A stretch of DNA of 64,000 nucleotides from Salifodinibacter halophilus (GCA_012999515.1 JABEEB010000001.1:248001-312000), one strand, 5' to 3'; counted from the first letter of the stretch, positions 9,480 to 19,653 are shown. Made by a program: numbers and translations. The notes: generated by a model not told the origin, from the letters alone.

Positions 9480-9968
9480 ATGACTGGCACCACACGTAAC
9501 CATTGGCTGGCCGCCGCGCGGCCGCGAAGTTTTACTGGATTGATGGCGCTCTATGAGAGCAATTATCGGCGCTTTGAACGATTGGTACCGGAGGTTGATC
9601 TGCCGTTCCAGTTCGCCGAATCGAGGGGCGCCGACAACTGGCTCTACCTGCGCGTACTAGAGCGTTGTCGTTACACCACGACCGTGCATCTCACCCATTG
9701 GTTCGAGTTCGACGGCGAACTCCGCCCCGATCCCGATCTGCGCCTGCGGTTGTATGGCGATGCAGGGTTGGTTGAGGCCATCTATTGCGATCAGCGGTCG
9801 CGCTACGCGGCGCTGGCCGGTTTGCCCGCAATCGACCAGTCGGTTGTTGCCCATCAATGGCCACGCAACCTGATGCTCAATAAGTGGTTGGCTTACTGTC
9901 TCGCCCAAGGTCATAGCTTTGGCGGCGCGCATCGACCGCGTTCGCATTCAACCGAAGCGGCCGAGTAG
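9480..9968 (+). CDS. DUF1249 (YqiB-like) protein
   Basis: A 162-residue cytosolic protein of the gammaproteobacterial DUF1249 family. The recognisable blocks are LMALYESNYRRFERLVP near the N-terminus, RVLERCRYTTTVHL in the middle and LNKWLAYCLAQGH near the end. The function is unknown; in enterics the homologue yqiB lies between nudF and cpdA, neither of which is here. The ATG at 9480 was preferred to one six codons earlier because the family similarity begins later. It stands alone between ppsR and a convergent SDR gene. Confidence 0.8.
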   Translation: MTGTTRNHWLAAARPRSFTGLMALYESNYRRFERLVPEVDLPFQFAESRGADNWLYLRVLERCRYTTTVHLTHWFEFDGELRPDPDLRLRLYGDAGLVEAIYCDQRSRYAALAGLPAIDQSVVAHQWPRNLMLNKWLAYCLAQGHSFGGAHRPRSHSTEAAE

Positions 9969-9980
9969 CCGGCGCCGGGG

Positions 9981-11082
<1,102 letters not shown>

Positions 11083-11856
11083 TTAGGCCGACTTTGCGGC
11101 AGCCTGGCGATACTGGTTGACCACGATGTCGGTCAGCTCCTGTATCGAGGTGTCCGCGGTGGCTCGGTTGAACGTAATCTGGCCATCCTGAATGAGGTTG
11201 ACGCGGTCACAGACATCAAAGATATGCCCGTAGTTATGAGCGATGATGATGATCGAGACGTCGCCTTTTTCCTTCAGTCGGTTGATGACGTCGAGGATCA
11301 TGGCGCCTTCTTTGGCGCCCATGGCGGCAGTCGGTTCGTCGAGCAGCAGAAGCTGTGCGTTGGAGTAGACCGAACGCGCCACAGCGATAGCCTGTCGCTG
11401 GCCGCCGGATAACTTGCCGATCGGCACGTCGACCGACGGTATCTCGACACCGATGTCGGCCAGGCATTCCCGTGCTTTATCCCGCATCGGCTTGTTGCGA
11501 AGGATCGACATGGGGCCACCGGTTAGCGATTCCCGCTGCAGAAACATGTTGTGGTAAACATTGAGCTGAGGAATCAGCGCCAAGTCCTGATGTACGCAGT
11601 CGATTCCGAGCGAGCGTGCATGCGTGACCGATTTCAGTGAGACCGGCTCGCCGTCGTAGATGAGCTCGCCGCGCGTGGGCTGGTGAAGGCCGCATAGGAT
11701 CTTCATCAGCGTCGATTTGCCGGCGCCGTTGTCGCCCAGTAGGCCTAGCACTTCGCCGCGGCCAATATTTAATGACACATCTTGGAGCGCGGTAACAGTG
11801 CCGAACTCCTTGGCGATGTTATTGGCCTCGAGCAGTGATTGAGTGCTATTACGCAT
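11083..11856 (-). CDS. Sugar ABC transporter ATP-binding protein
   Basis: A 257-residue single-ATPase-domain subunit of a carbohydrate importer (CUT2 type). Walker A is GDNGAGKST (about 42-50), the signature LSGGQRQAIAVARSVYS, and Walker B LLLLDEPTAAMG. CUT2 ATPases such as RbsA usually have two fused ATPase domains; this is the short FrcA/GguA-like kind, working as a homodimer on the inner face of the membrane. The ATG overlaps the permease stop in TGATG, so translation is coupled. It is the last gene of the galM-like/binding protein/permease/ATPase operon. Confidence 0.92.
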   Translation of the reverse strand: MRNSTQSLLEANNIAKEFGTVTALQDVSLNIGRGEVLGLLGDNGAGKSTLMKILCGLHQPTRGELIYDGEPVSLKSVTHARSLGIDCVHQDLALIPQLNVYHNMFLQRESLTGGPMSILRNKPMRDKARECLADIGVEIPSVDVPIGKLSGGQRQAIAVARSVYSNAQLLLLDEPTAAMGAKEGAMILDVINRLKEKGDVSIIIIAHNYGHIFDVCDRVNLIQDGQITFNRATADTSIQELTDIVVNQYRQAAAKSA

Positions 11857-12890
11857 CACCGGCCTCCGAATAGCTTGAAACGTCCGAGATGGACGTTGAC
11901 GATCATGGTCACGAGAATGGCAACCCCCAAAATCATGTTGAATGTATAGGCGGACACGCCGGCGAGCGTGAAGCCGTCTTTCAGAATGCCGAGCACCAGC
12001 GCGCCGAAGAAAGCGCCGATGATGGTGCCCACGCCGCCGGCCAGCAGCGTTCCACCGATGACGGCCGAGGCGATGCACATGAACATGATCTGTGTGCCGC
12101 CGGCCAGTGGCGTAATCGAACCGATGTGGTAGGCGTCGAGTACGCCGCCGAAACCCGCGAGCATGCTGCAGACCACAAAATTGCGGATCTTGACGAAATT
12201 GACCTTCACGCCGGCTTCGGTTGCGCCCTGGAGATTGCCACCAACGGCAATGGTATGAAGGCCCCAGCGCGTGCGTACCAGAACGAACTGAAACACAATC
12301 GCGATCGCCAGCGCCCAAGCAAACCCGGCGATGGCGCTACCGCCGAATATGGCCGTCGCAATGGGTCCGGCGTCCGGCTGTACCGGATAGCCGCCTGAGA
12401 TCGTCAAGGTGAGTCCCTTGAGCAGAAACAACATGCCCATGGTGGTGACGAACGAGTGGACGTTGAGCACCACGGTGATCAGGCCGTTTAGAAGACCGAC
12501 AATCGCGCAGCCCAGCAGGGCCAGAATGATCGCAGGTACGATCGGAATGCCGGCGCCCTGTGCGTAGAACATGAGAAAGGGCGCCAGCGCATAGACCATG
12601 CCCACCGACAGATCGAGTTCGCCGCTGACCAGGATTAAGACTTCGCCCGCTGCCAGGATGGCGGTGGCCGCTGCATATTGGCCGAGCGTGCCGACGTTGT
12701 TCCAGGTCAGAAATACCGACGTCGTGATTTGAAAATAGGCAATCAGCAGGATGCCGGCAATCACGATACTCGTCTCGCGACGCGTCATAAGGAAAACAGC
12801 TAACCGGCGCCAGACAGGCTGGCGCCGGTTGGCGGCGTCACTGGTCGAGGGTGGGGCGGTTTGTTTGCCCGTCGCAGTTGTTTTTGCCAT
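11856..12890 (-). CDS. Sugar ABC transporter permease
   Basis: A 344-residue inner-membrane subunit of the RbsC/BPD_transp_2 family with eight to ten helices after a cytosolic N-terminus of about 35 residues. The family motifs are SGELDLSVGMVYALAPF and AGGVGTIIGAFFGALVLGIL, the second being the cytosolic coupling region. It forms the channel of the importer with the binding protein upstream (8-bp gap) and the overlapping ATPase gene downstream. The resemblance is to GguB/FrcC-type permeases for arabinose, galactose, fructose or xylose. Confidence 0.92.
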   Translation of the reverse strand: MAKTTATGKQTAPPSTSDAANRRQPVWRRLAVFLMTRRETSIVIAGILLIAYFQITTSVFLTWNNVGTLGQYAAATAILAAGEVLILVSGELDLSVGMVYALAPFLMFYAQGAGIPIVPAIILALLGCAIVGLLNGLITVVLNVHSFVTTMGMLFLLKGLTLTISGGYPVQPDAGPIATAIFGGSAIAGFAWALAIAIVFQFVLVRTRWGLHTIAVGGNLQGATEAGVKVNFVKIRNFVVCSMLAGFGGVLDAYHIGSITPLAGGTQIMFMCIASAVIGGTLLAGGVGTIIGAFFGALVLGILKDGFTLAGVSAYTFNMILGVAILVTMIVNVHLGRFKLFGGR

Positions 12891-12898
12891 CGACTAAC

Positions 12899-13993
12899 CT
12901 ACACGCTGATCGAATCGGGAGTTTCCAGGATTTTTTGGTCGCTGCTGCTGCCCTGGAAGCGAGTCTTCGTTTTGAGGTACGACTGGACGTTGTCCTGAGT
13001 GACGAATTTCAGGCCAGTATTCATCTCGGCGATACCGCTTAAGCCGCCGGATAGGTTCCAGAGGAACAGCTCGGCGACTGGGAAAAAACCCTGGAGATAG
13101 GGCTGCTGATCGATAGTGAAGCCCAAATCACCGCTGTCGATCGCGCGCAGCGATTGCGGCAGCATGTCGAAGCCGCCACTCACGACCCCCTTGTCCGCCA
13201 GGCCGTGCTTGGCCATGGTTTTGCCGACTGCCGCGGTCGAGCCGCCGTCGACGGCGAACATGCCTTTAACGTCTGTGTGGCCGACATAGTAGGACTCGAC
13301 GCGGTTGATTTCCTCGTTCAGCGTCGGGCCGCTGGCCACCTGATGGAAGCGGATATCCTTGCCGGATGCTTCGATCGCCTGCTTGGCACCATCCATCCGG
13401 GGTTGGATGTTGAGCTGACCCGGTGTGGCAATAAAGCCGACCACATCGCCCGAATCGACCTGATCGGCGATTCGTTGGCCGACCAATTTGCCGGCCTCGA
13501 ACAGTTTCTGGCCGATATAGGCCAGCCGGTTGTTGTCGGCATCGGCGTTGTAGGAAACCACCGGAATGCCTTTATCCAACGCCCGGTTGATCGGATCGCT
13601 GAACGCTTGTTGGTCGACTAGCGAGACCGCGATCCCGTCGACGCCGGCGGCAATGGCCGAATTCATGTGATTGACCATCACACTCGATTTCGATTTCTGT
13701 GAGCCGGTCCACTGATAGGTGCAGCCGAACGCGGCGCAGGCGTCGGCCGCACCGTATTGAGTGGGCACGAAAAACGGGTTCGTGGTCACGTGGTTGATGA
13801 ACGCGAATTTGTACTGCGGATGATCCGGCAGCGTCGCATCGTGTTTACTGCCAGCAAGTGCCGAGGTGCTCGCCCCCAGGCCAGCACTGAGTGTTGCCAG
13901 CGTCGCGCCGGCACCAAGGGCACCGCCGAGTACGCCGCGTCGAGAAAGCTCGGGGGATTCGCCGTTATCGTCGTGTTTGTCATCACTCATCAT
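12899..13993 (-). CDS. Periplasmic sugar-binding protein with Tat signal
   Basis: A 364-residue type I periplasmic binding protein (Peripla_BP_4). The start is one of two adjacent ATGs behind AAAGGAG. The N-terminus carries a twin-arginine signal, SRRGVLGG followed by a hydrophobic stretch ending ALA (about 17-48), so it appears to be exported folded, which is less common than Sec export for this family. The mature part shows KFAFINHVTTNPFF, GVDGIAVSLVDQ, PVVSYNADAD and an ordinary domain order. It would deliver a pentose or hexose to the adjacent permease. The nearby catabolic genes make L-arabinose, D-xylose or D-galactose the best guesses. Confidence 0.9.
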   Translation of the reverse strand: MMSDDKHDDNGESPELSRRGVLGGALGAGATLATLSAGLGASTSALAGSKHDATLPDHPQYKFAFINHVTTNPFFVPTQYGAADACAAFGCTYQWTGSQKSKSSVMVNHMNSAIAAGVDGIAVSLVDQQAFSDPINRALDKGIPVVSYNADADNNRLAYIGQKLFEAGKLVGQRIADQVDSGDVVGFIATPGQLNIQPRMDGAKQAIEASGKDIRFHQVASGPTLNEEINRVESYYVGHTDVKGMFAVDGGSTAAVGKTMAKHGLADKGVVSGGFDMLPQSLRAIDSGDLGFTIDQQPYLQGFFPVAELFLWNLSGGLSGIAEMNTGLKFVTQDNVQSYLKTKTRFQGSSSDQKILETPDSISV

Positions 13994-14084
13994 TGATCTC
14001 CTTTCGAGGTCAGCAGCATCGGCCCGGAGGGCCGGATAAAGGTATAGGCGCCGGAGCTCCATGTTTAGGCACCGGCCGCTGGTG

Positions 14085-15251
14085 TTATTGCGGCAGAAAC
14101 TTGTAAATGGTGGTGGAGCTGAATTTCTCTCCGGCTTGCAGTTGGGTGCTCGGAAAGGACGGATGGTTCGGTGAGTCAGGATAGTGCTGCGTTTCCATCG
14201 TGAATGCGCCCCAGTGGTTATAAGTTTTATCGTTTTTGCCCGCGAATTTGCCGCGCAGGAAATTGCTGAGATAGACCTGAACACCGGGTTCGGTTGTATA
14301 GACTTCAAGTGTGCGACCAGCCTCTGGATCAACGACGCGCGCGGCCAGTTCATCGAGGTTGCCGTCGGTATTCAGAATCCAGTTGTGGTCGAAACCACCT
14401 TGCTTGGATTCGGCGCGTAAAAGCTGTTTGGTTTTATCGCCGCTGTGTTTGCCGAAGGCAGTGGGTTGTGTGAAGTCGAATGGCGTTCCCTGGACTGAGC
14501 GTGCCTCGCCGAGCGGGATGAGGGTTTGGTCGATCGGCGAAAACTTGTCGGCGTTGATCATGGCGATGTCGCTGAGCACCTTGCCACTGCCAGCGCCTTC
14601 GAGATTGAAGTAGGCGTGGTTGGTCAGGTTGATGACGGTGTCCTTGTCGCTGACCGCCGAGTAGTGGATCCGCAGGTTATTGTCGTTATCGAGTGTGTAG
14701 CGAACGGTGACCACGAGGTTGCCGGGATAGCCCATTTCGCCGTCTGGCGAGAGATAACTGAACTCAACGCCCACCGCGTCTGTCGGTTTAATGACCTGGG
14801 CTTGCCAGAGTTGTTGGTCAAAGCCCTGGTTGCCGCCGTGCAGGCTGTTGGGTCCGTTGTTGACGGGCAATTCGTAGGTCTTGCCGTTCAGCTTGAATTC
14901 GCCGTTGGCGATGCGGTTGGCGTAACGACCAATCGTCGCGCCCATGTATTTGTTCTTGTTGATGTAGCCCGAGACATCGTTGAAGCCGAGCACGACGTCG
15001 GCTAGGTCGCCATTCTTATTCGGCACTTTGAGTGCTTGGATGCGGGCGCCGAAATCGATCAGGCTGACCTGCATGCCGTTGCGGTTGGTCAATTGATAGC
15101 GGGTGACTTTCTTGCCATCCGGTGTTTCGTCGAACTGCGATTTGTCGACGTTAAGGCCAGCCGCGCTGGCTGTGGTGATGGCCAGCATCGAGAGCGCAAT
15201 AATGGCGACACTATTGGCCAGGCAATAACGTGGTGTGCGAAAGCTTCGCAT
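14085..15251 (-). CDS. Secreted aldose 1-epimerase (mutarotase)
   Basis: A 388-residue GalM-family protein with a Sec signal peptide (hydrophobic 14-30, ending ASA). The ATG has GGAGG seven bases upstream. The catalytic blocks are GRYANRIANGEF, NNGPNSLHGG with the catalytic His, NLTNHAYFNL, and FDHNWIL followed later by ETQHYPDSPN. It equilibrates alpha and beta anomers of aldoses. A periplasmic copy in front of an ABC importer would supply the anomer the binding protein or the first dehydrogenase prefers. It is the first gene of the transporter operon, 91 bp before the binding protein, and divergent from the sugar-acid kinase. It could act on galactose, arabinose or xylose. Confidence 0.9.
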   Translation of the reverse strand: MRSFRTPRYCLANSVAIIALSMLAITTASAAGLNVDKSQFDETPDGKKVTRYQLTNRNGMQVSLIDFGARIQALKVPNKNGDLADVVLGFNDVSGYINKNKYMGATIGRYANRIANGEFKLNGKTYELPVNNGPNSLHGGNQGFDQQLWQAQVIKPTDAVGVEFSYLSPDGEMGYPGNLVVTVRYTLDNDNNLRIHYSAVSDKDTVINLTNHAYFNLEGAGSGKVLSDIAMINADKFSPIDQTLIPLGEARSVQGTPFDFTQPTAFGKHSGDKTKQLLRAESKQGGFDHNWILNTDGNLDELAARVVDPEAGRTLEVYTTEPGVQVYLSNFLRGKFAGKNDKTYNHWGAFTMETQHYPDSPNHPSFPSTQLQAGEKFSSTTIYKFLPQ

Positions 15252-15265
15252 TGCAGATCCTCCAA

Positions 15266-15282
15266 GCACTGATGCTCAGTGC
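15266..15282. promoter_or_regulatory. Inverted repeat in the leader of the sugar transport operon
   Basis: A perfect repeat GCACTGA-TGC-TCAGTGC ends about 15 bp upstream of the mutarotase ATG, just before its ribosome binding site. It could be an operator or a leader hairpin; nothing in the sequence decides. Confidence 0.4.
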
Positions 15283-15409
15283 CGGTAACGATATGGTTAA
15301 CTTTTGCTGGTTATGGCGAACATAATTTAAAATGGCACCGGATGACAGCCTGTGTTGGCCGTTTCGGCTCCATCTTTAGTATTAGAATGATCTGAATGCG
15401 CGGAATCAG

Positions 15410-15424
15410 GCGGGTGTAACCCGC
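15410..15424. promoter_or_regulatory. Short inverted repeat upstream of the kdgK-like gene
   Basis: GCGGGT-GTA-ACCCGC ends 14 bp before the GGAG that serves the kinase. With a three-base loop it can form a leader hairpin. It is not obviously related to the repeat in front of the mutarotase gene. Confidence 0.3.
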
Positions 15425-15450
15425 GTCACTTCCGTCCGAAGGAGCAGTTG

Positions 15451-16392
15451 ATGCCCGATGTCGTAACCTGTGGCGAGACGATGGCGCTGATACATGCCGG
15501 GGGCGGTGAGCGCCTTCGACATGCCGGCGCGCTGCAGCTGCGGATCGGCGGCGCCGAAACCAACACTGCCATTGCCCTGGCGCGGCTTGGCTATTCGAGT
15601 GATTGGCTGTCGCGTGTCGGCGACGACGAACTCGGGCAGCTCATCGTCGAACGCGTCCGCGCCGAAGGCGTGGACGTGGGACGTGTGCAGCGCGGTACGG
15701 CGCCCACCGGCTTGTTTCTGCGTGACAGCGGGGCCAACGGCCAACGCACGTTTTTCTATCGTGCCGGATCAGCAGCCGCTCAGATGAGTCCATCGACTTT
15801 CGATCTGGACGGTGTCAAGCAAGCACGTGTTTTGCATTTAACCGGGATAACGCCGGCGTTGTCAGCTAGTTGCCTGGCGTTGGTCGAAAAACTGATTGAA
15901 ACGGCGCGCCGGGCCGGTGTGACCGTCAGTTTCGATATCAATTATCGCGGCAAGCTGTGGTCGGCCGATGAGGCGCGCCGGTTCTGTGAACGCTGGCTCG
16001 CAGCGGTCGATATTCTATTCGTTGGTCACGAAGAAGCGACCGCGCTGTGGCCCGAAACCGACAACGAGACGTTGATCGAGCGCTGGGCCATGGCTGGGCC
16101 GGCCGAAGTACTGTTTAAGCGTGGCGGTGGCCAGTCGTCGGCGGTGATTGACGGCCAGCGCTTCGACGCACCGGCGTTCGAAGTCTCGGTGGTCGATACC
16201 ACAGGCGCTGGCGACGCGTTTGCTGGCGGCTATCTGGCCGCGCGGCTGTCCGGTCACCCACCGGCTGAACGCTTACGCCGGGCGCAGGCACTCGGTGCGA
16301 TTTGCGTGACGGGCGCGGGCGACTATGAAAACTTGCCGACAGATGAAGAACTGGCGGTGTTTCTTGGCGAGGAGAGCCCGCTGGGCCGCTGA
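15451..16392 (+). CDS. kdgK: 2-keto-3-deoxy sugar-acid kinase (KdgK-like, PfkB family)
   Basis: A 313-residue ribokinase-fold kinase. The N-terminal GGAETNTAIALARLG binds the sugar acid, and DTTGAGDAFAGGYLAA near the C-terminus holds the anion hole and catalytic Asp. Substrate-recognition loops such as TGLFLRDSGANGQRTFFYR are typical of 2-keto-3-deoxygluconate kinases. It would phosphorylate KDG or KDGal at C6, feeding the aldolase encoded convergently next door. The ATG with GGAG six bases upstream was chosen over an adjacent TTG. Its TGA ends at 16392 and the aldolase stop begins at 16393, so no base separates the convergent genes. Confidence 0.85.
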   Translation: MPDVVTCGETMALIHAGGGERLRHAGALQLRIGGAETNTAIALARLGYSSDWLSRVGDDELGQLIVERVRAEGVDVGRVQRGTAPTGLFLRDSGANGQRTFFYRAGSAAAQMSPSTFDLDGVKQARVLHLTGITPALSASCLALVEKLIETARRAGVTVSFDINYRGKLWSADEARRFCERWLAAVDILFVGHEEATALWPETDNETLIERWAMAGPAEVLFKRGGGQSSAVIDGQRFDAPAFEVSVVDTTGAGDAFAGGYLAARLSGHPPAERLRRAQALGAICVTGAGDYENLPTDEELAVFLGEESPLGR

Positions 16393-17034
16393 CTACTGCT
16401 TCGTTGTTTCGAGCGCTGCCGCGAATGCATCGGCGTTCGCGGCCAGTTGGTCTGTCTTGATGCCGGGCGCGTAGAGCGCACCGCCGAGCCCCGCGCCTTT
16501 CGCGCCAGCAGCTAGATAGGCGGTGATGTTGGCGGGTGTGACGCCGCCGACTGGCACCAGCTCGCAGTCGTTCGGTTTGACTGTGATCATGGCCTTGACG
16601 CTGGCCGGCGTGAGTGCCTCGGCGGGAAACAGTTTGACCGCTCGTGCACCGGCGCGATACGCGGCGAACAGCTCACTTGTGGTGAATACACCGGGTAGTG
16701 GGATCAGCTCGCGTGCCAGTGCGCGTTCAACGACCGCCGGGTCGAAATGCGGGCTGACGATCAACCGCCCACCGGCTTCGGCCACGGCGTCCACTTCGAT
16801 GCACGTTGTCACAGTGCCGGCACCGATGAGCACCTCGTCGCCGAGTGCGCGCGCCAGGCGCGCGATGCTGTTATACGGTTGCGGCGAGTTCAACGGTACT
16901 TCGATGACGCGAAAACCACGCGTGTGCAGTATCTCGCCGGCATCATCGACTTCCCGCGGGTCGATACCGCGGAGAATAGCGATTAGTGGCAGTTGGGTGC
17001 CGAGCCATTCGGCGATATCCGGTGTTGGTGACAT
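16393..17034 (-). CDS. dgoA: 2-dehydro-3-deoxy-6-phosphogalactonate (or gluconate) aldolase
   Basis: A 213-residue class I KDPG/KDPGal aldolase. The pattern LPLIAILRGI, IEVPLNSPQPYNSI, LIGAGTVTT, the Schiff-base Lys in AVKLFPAE and the phosphate loop VGGVTPANI are closest to DgoA rather than Eda: the DgoA form has PLNSPQ in the first active-site loop. It would split KDPGal or KDPG into pyruvate and glyceraldehyde 3-phosphate. The start at MSPTPD has GAAGG eight bases upstream. It is the last gene of the sugar-acid operon, 27 bp after the AraD1 gene. Confidence 0.87.
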   Translation of the reverse strand: MSPTPDIAEWLGTQLPLIAILRGIDPREVDDAGEILHTRGFRVIEVPLNSPQPYNSIARLARALGDEVLIGAGTVTTCIEVDAVAEAGGRLIVSPHFDPAVVERALARELIPLPGVFTTSELFAAYRAGARAVKLFPAEALTPASVKAMITVKPNDCELVPVGGVTPANITAYLAAGAKGAGLGGALYAPGIKTDQLAANADAFAAALETTKQ

Positions 17035-17061
17035 GGCGTTCACCTTCCATGAGCAAGTTGC

Positions 17062-18054
17062 TTAAAGCATAGCAACCGAGCCGGGCGTGAATGTGCTTAC
17101 CGCACGGCCGATCGGATTGGTCAGCGCTGGTCCGAACTCTTGGGCGCTGATCTCGAACGTATCGCCGGCACGTGTTTCGATGCCATCGGCCAGCGACAGC
17201 GTGGCCGTGCCGAATAAATGGACGTGCACGTCGCCGGGCTGACGGAACTGTGCGTATTTAAAGTGGTGGTACTCCAGATTGGCCAGGCTGTGCGACATAT
17301 TGGCTTCGCCGGAGACAAACGATTTTTCCCACAGCACGGTGCTGTCGCGCCAGATGCGGGAGGTGCCGGCGACCGAGTGTGGCAGCGCGCCGGTCGACAG
17401 CACCGGGCCGAACGCGCACGGCCGTAACTTCGAATGAGCGAGATACAGATAATTCTGGCGCTCGGTCACATGGTCGGATGCTTCGTTGGCTAGTGCATAG
17501 CCCATCCGATGTGGCTGGCCGCTAGCATCGACCACGTAGAGCCCCGCGATTTCTGGCTCTTCGCCCAGATCCAGTCCGAATGCGGGCGCCGGCAGTTCAG
17601 CGCCCGGACGCACGACAATGTGGCCGTCGCCCTTATAGAACCATTCGGGTTGCACGCCGGCTTCGCCGGTATCGGGGCGGCCACCGTCGACGCCCCAGCG
17701 GAACATCTTCATCGAGTCGGTCAGCTCGGCCTCGTCGGCGCCGGCATGCATGGTATCGCGGGTATCGGCACTTCCGGTGTGGGTTAGCCCCGTGCCGGTG
17801 ACCAGGCAGTGGTGCGGGTCGGCGTGATCGATCGGTGGCAGCACCCGACCCGCGGCCAGCAAATCGGTCAGGCTGTCCGGATGGTCGGCCGTGCCCCGAA
17901 ACGCGACTTCCGCAGCCAGATCCCGCCGCGCGTCGATCGCTGCCCGCGCCAGCGCGTATGTGGTGGCCATATCATTGACCGTGGTGACACAGTCGCCATT
18001 GACGACACCGACGCGCCGCTCCCGAGTCGCGGTTTCGAACTGGATGAGCTGCAT
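17062..18054 (-). CDS. AraD1/GguC family FAH-fold protein
   Basis: A 330-residue protein of the AraD1 (GguC) group in the FAH superfamily. The C-terminal half has GLDLGEEPEIAGLYVVD, GYALANEASDH, and the closing GDTFEISAQEFGPALTNP. Homologues sit in arabinose, xylose and galactose catabolic operons, often beside the ChvE-GguAB importer, and are thought to dehydrate or otherwise process 2-keto-3-deoxy sugar acids. The presence of a Ggu-like importer 3 kb away fits. It lies 21 bp after the semialdehyde dehydrogenase gene. The exact reaction is uncertain, since a second FAH-fold dehydratase gene is in the same operon. Confidence 0.8.
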   Translation of the reverse strand: MQLIQFETATRERRVGVVNGDCVTTVNDMATTYALARAAIDARRDLAAEVAFRGTADHPDSLTDLLAAGRVLPPIDHADPHHCLVTGTGLTHTGSADTRDTMHAGADEAELTDSMKMFRWGVDGGRPDTGEAGVQPEWFYKGDGHIVVRPGAELPAPAFGLDLGEEPEIAGLYVVDASGQPHRMGYALANEASDHVTERQNYLYLAHSKLRPCAFGPVLSTGALPHSVAGTSRIWRDSTVLWEKSFVSGEANMSHSLANLEYHHFKYAQFRQPGDVHVHLFGTATLSLADGIETRAGDTFEISAQEFGPALTNPIGRAVSTFTPGSVAML

Positions 18055-18075
18055 ATGCGCTGCTCGCCGAGGCGG

Positions 18076-19641
18076 TTAGAGGGTGCCGGTCGTCGACTCA
18101 CCACGCACCAGCCGCCGGATGCCGAGCGGATTCGTGTCTTGCAACGGTTTCGGCAGCACGGCGGCTGGCGCGTTCTGGTAACAAACCGGTCGCAGGAATC
18201 GCTCGATGGCCAGCGTGCCGACCGAGGTGCCGCGTGCATCGGTCGTTGCGGGATGCGGCCCGCCGTGGACTATGGCGTCGTTGACGGCGACCCCAGTCGG
18301 GAAACCATTGAACAATACACGACCGGCGCGCTGCGACAGCATGTCGACGAGCTCGCCGTGGGCGTCGATATCCGTATCGTTGCCGGTTATCGTGGCCGTC
18401 AGCTGGCCGTTTATCACTTCAGCGGCCCGCGCGAGCTCGGCTGCGTCGTCCACTTCAATGACCACCGTGCTCGGCCCGAAAACCTCGTCCATCAGTGGTT
18501 TGTCAGCGTCAAACAGACGCGCCTTGTCGGCGGTGAACAGTCGGGCTGCGGCTTCGTTAGACGCCGCTGGCCCGGTCGCAGCCTCAGTAACCCCGTCGAG
18601 ATCGTTTAGCCGTGCTACGCCATGCTGGTAGTTGGCCAGTAGTCCCTGGTTGAGCATCACCTGTCCGGGTTTGTCGGTCAGATGCTTGCCGAGCTCGTCG
18701 ACAAACGAATCCATGGCCGGTGATTTAATGCCGATCACCACACCGGGGCCGGTACAGAACTGGCCGGCGCCAACGCTCACGGAGCCGGCCAGGTTTTCGG
18801 CGATTTCCGCACCGCGCGTCTCCAGCGCGGCCGGCAACATGAACATCGGATTGACGCTGGACATCTCGGCGAACACTGGGATCGGTTCGGGGCGGGCTGC
18901 AGCCAGGTCGAATAGGGCGCGCCCGCCTTGCTGCGAGCCGGTAAAGCCGACTGCTTTGATCGCCGGTTCTTGTACGAGTTGTGCCCCCACGCGGTCGCCG
19001 AAGATCAGGTTGAAAGTGCCGGCCGGCATGCCGGTTTTGTCGACCGCGGCCGTCAAGGCATCGGCGACCAGTTCGGCGGTCACCATGTGGCCGGGGTGGG
19101 CTTTGACCACGATCGGACAGCCCGCGGCCAGCGCCGAAGCGGTGTCACCGCCGGCTACGGAGAACGCGAATGGGAAGTTGGATGCACCAAACACGGCGAC
19201 CGGGCCGAGCGCTTGTTTGATCTGGCGAATATCAGGTGCGCTCTCGGTTGCCGGATCGATGCGGGCGCCGAGATAGTCGCCGCGGCGTAGCACTGTGGCA
19301 AACAATCGGAGCTGGTTTGTGGTTCGGCTCACCTCACCGGTCAGGCGGGCTTCGGGTAACGCCGTTTCGCGCATGGCTTCGGGCACGGCTGCGTCGCGCC
19401 GGGCCTCAATTTCATCGGCCGCGGTCTCCAGAAAAACCGCGCGCTCGCTCGGTGTGGTCGCGGCAAAGGCGGGAAATGCCGCTTCGGCTGCCTTGGCTGC
19501 GGCGTTGATTTCGTCGGATGTTGCCTCGAAAAACGCGCATTCGTGCGGCTGATTGTCGACGGCCGATCGGCTTGAGAGGCTCGCTTCGCCGGCAGCGACG
19601 CGTTGGCCGTTGATGAAATGCTGGCCCGTAACTTGTGACAT
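18076..19641 (-). CDS. 2,5-dioxopentanoate (alpha-ketoglutarate semialdehyde) dehydrogenase
   Basis: A 521-residue NADP-type aldehyde dehydrogenase. The N-terminus GQHFINGQRVA, the motif FGASNFPFAFSVAGGDTASALAAG split over its usual position, EMSSVNPMF in place of ELGGKNP, and the nucleophile in GAGQFCTGPG are the marks of the KGSADH type III group rather than general ALDHs. It oxidises 2,5-dioxopentanoate to 2-oxoglutarate, the last step of the oxidative (Weimberg-type) pentose pathway. GGAG precedes the chosen ATG by six bases. It is 12 bp after the XylX-like gene, so cotranscribed. Confidence 0.9.
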   Translation of the reverse strand: MSQVTGQHFINGQRVAAGEASLSSRSAVDNQPHECAFFEATSDEINAAAKAAEAAFPAFAATTPSERAVFLETAADEIEARRDAAVPEAMRETALPEARLTGEVSRTTNQLRLFATVLRRGDYLGARIDPATESAPDIRQIKQALGPVAVFGASNFPFAFSVAGGDTASALAAGCPIVVKAHPGHMVTAELVADALTAAVDKTGMPAGTFNLIFGDRVGAQLVQEPAIKAVGFTGSQQGGRALFDLAAARPEPIPVFAEMSSVNPMFMLPAALETRGAEIAENLAGSVSVGAGQFCTGPGVVIGIKSPAMDSFVDELGKHLTDKPGQVMLNQGLLANYQHGVARLNDLDGVTEAATGPAASNEAAARLFTADKARLFDADKPLMDEVFGPSTVVIEVDDAAELARAAEVINGQLTATITGNDTDIDAHGELVDMLSQRAGRVLFNGFPTGVAVNDAIVHGGPHPATTDARGTSVGTLAIERFLRPVCYQNAPAAVLPKPLQDTNPLGIRRLVRGESTTGTL

Positions 19642-19653
19642 GGTGTACTCCAC

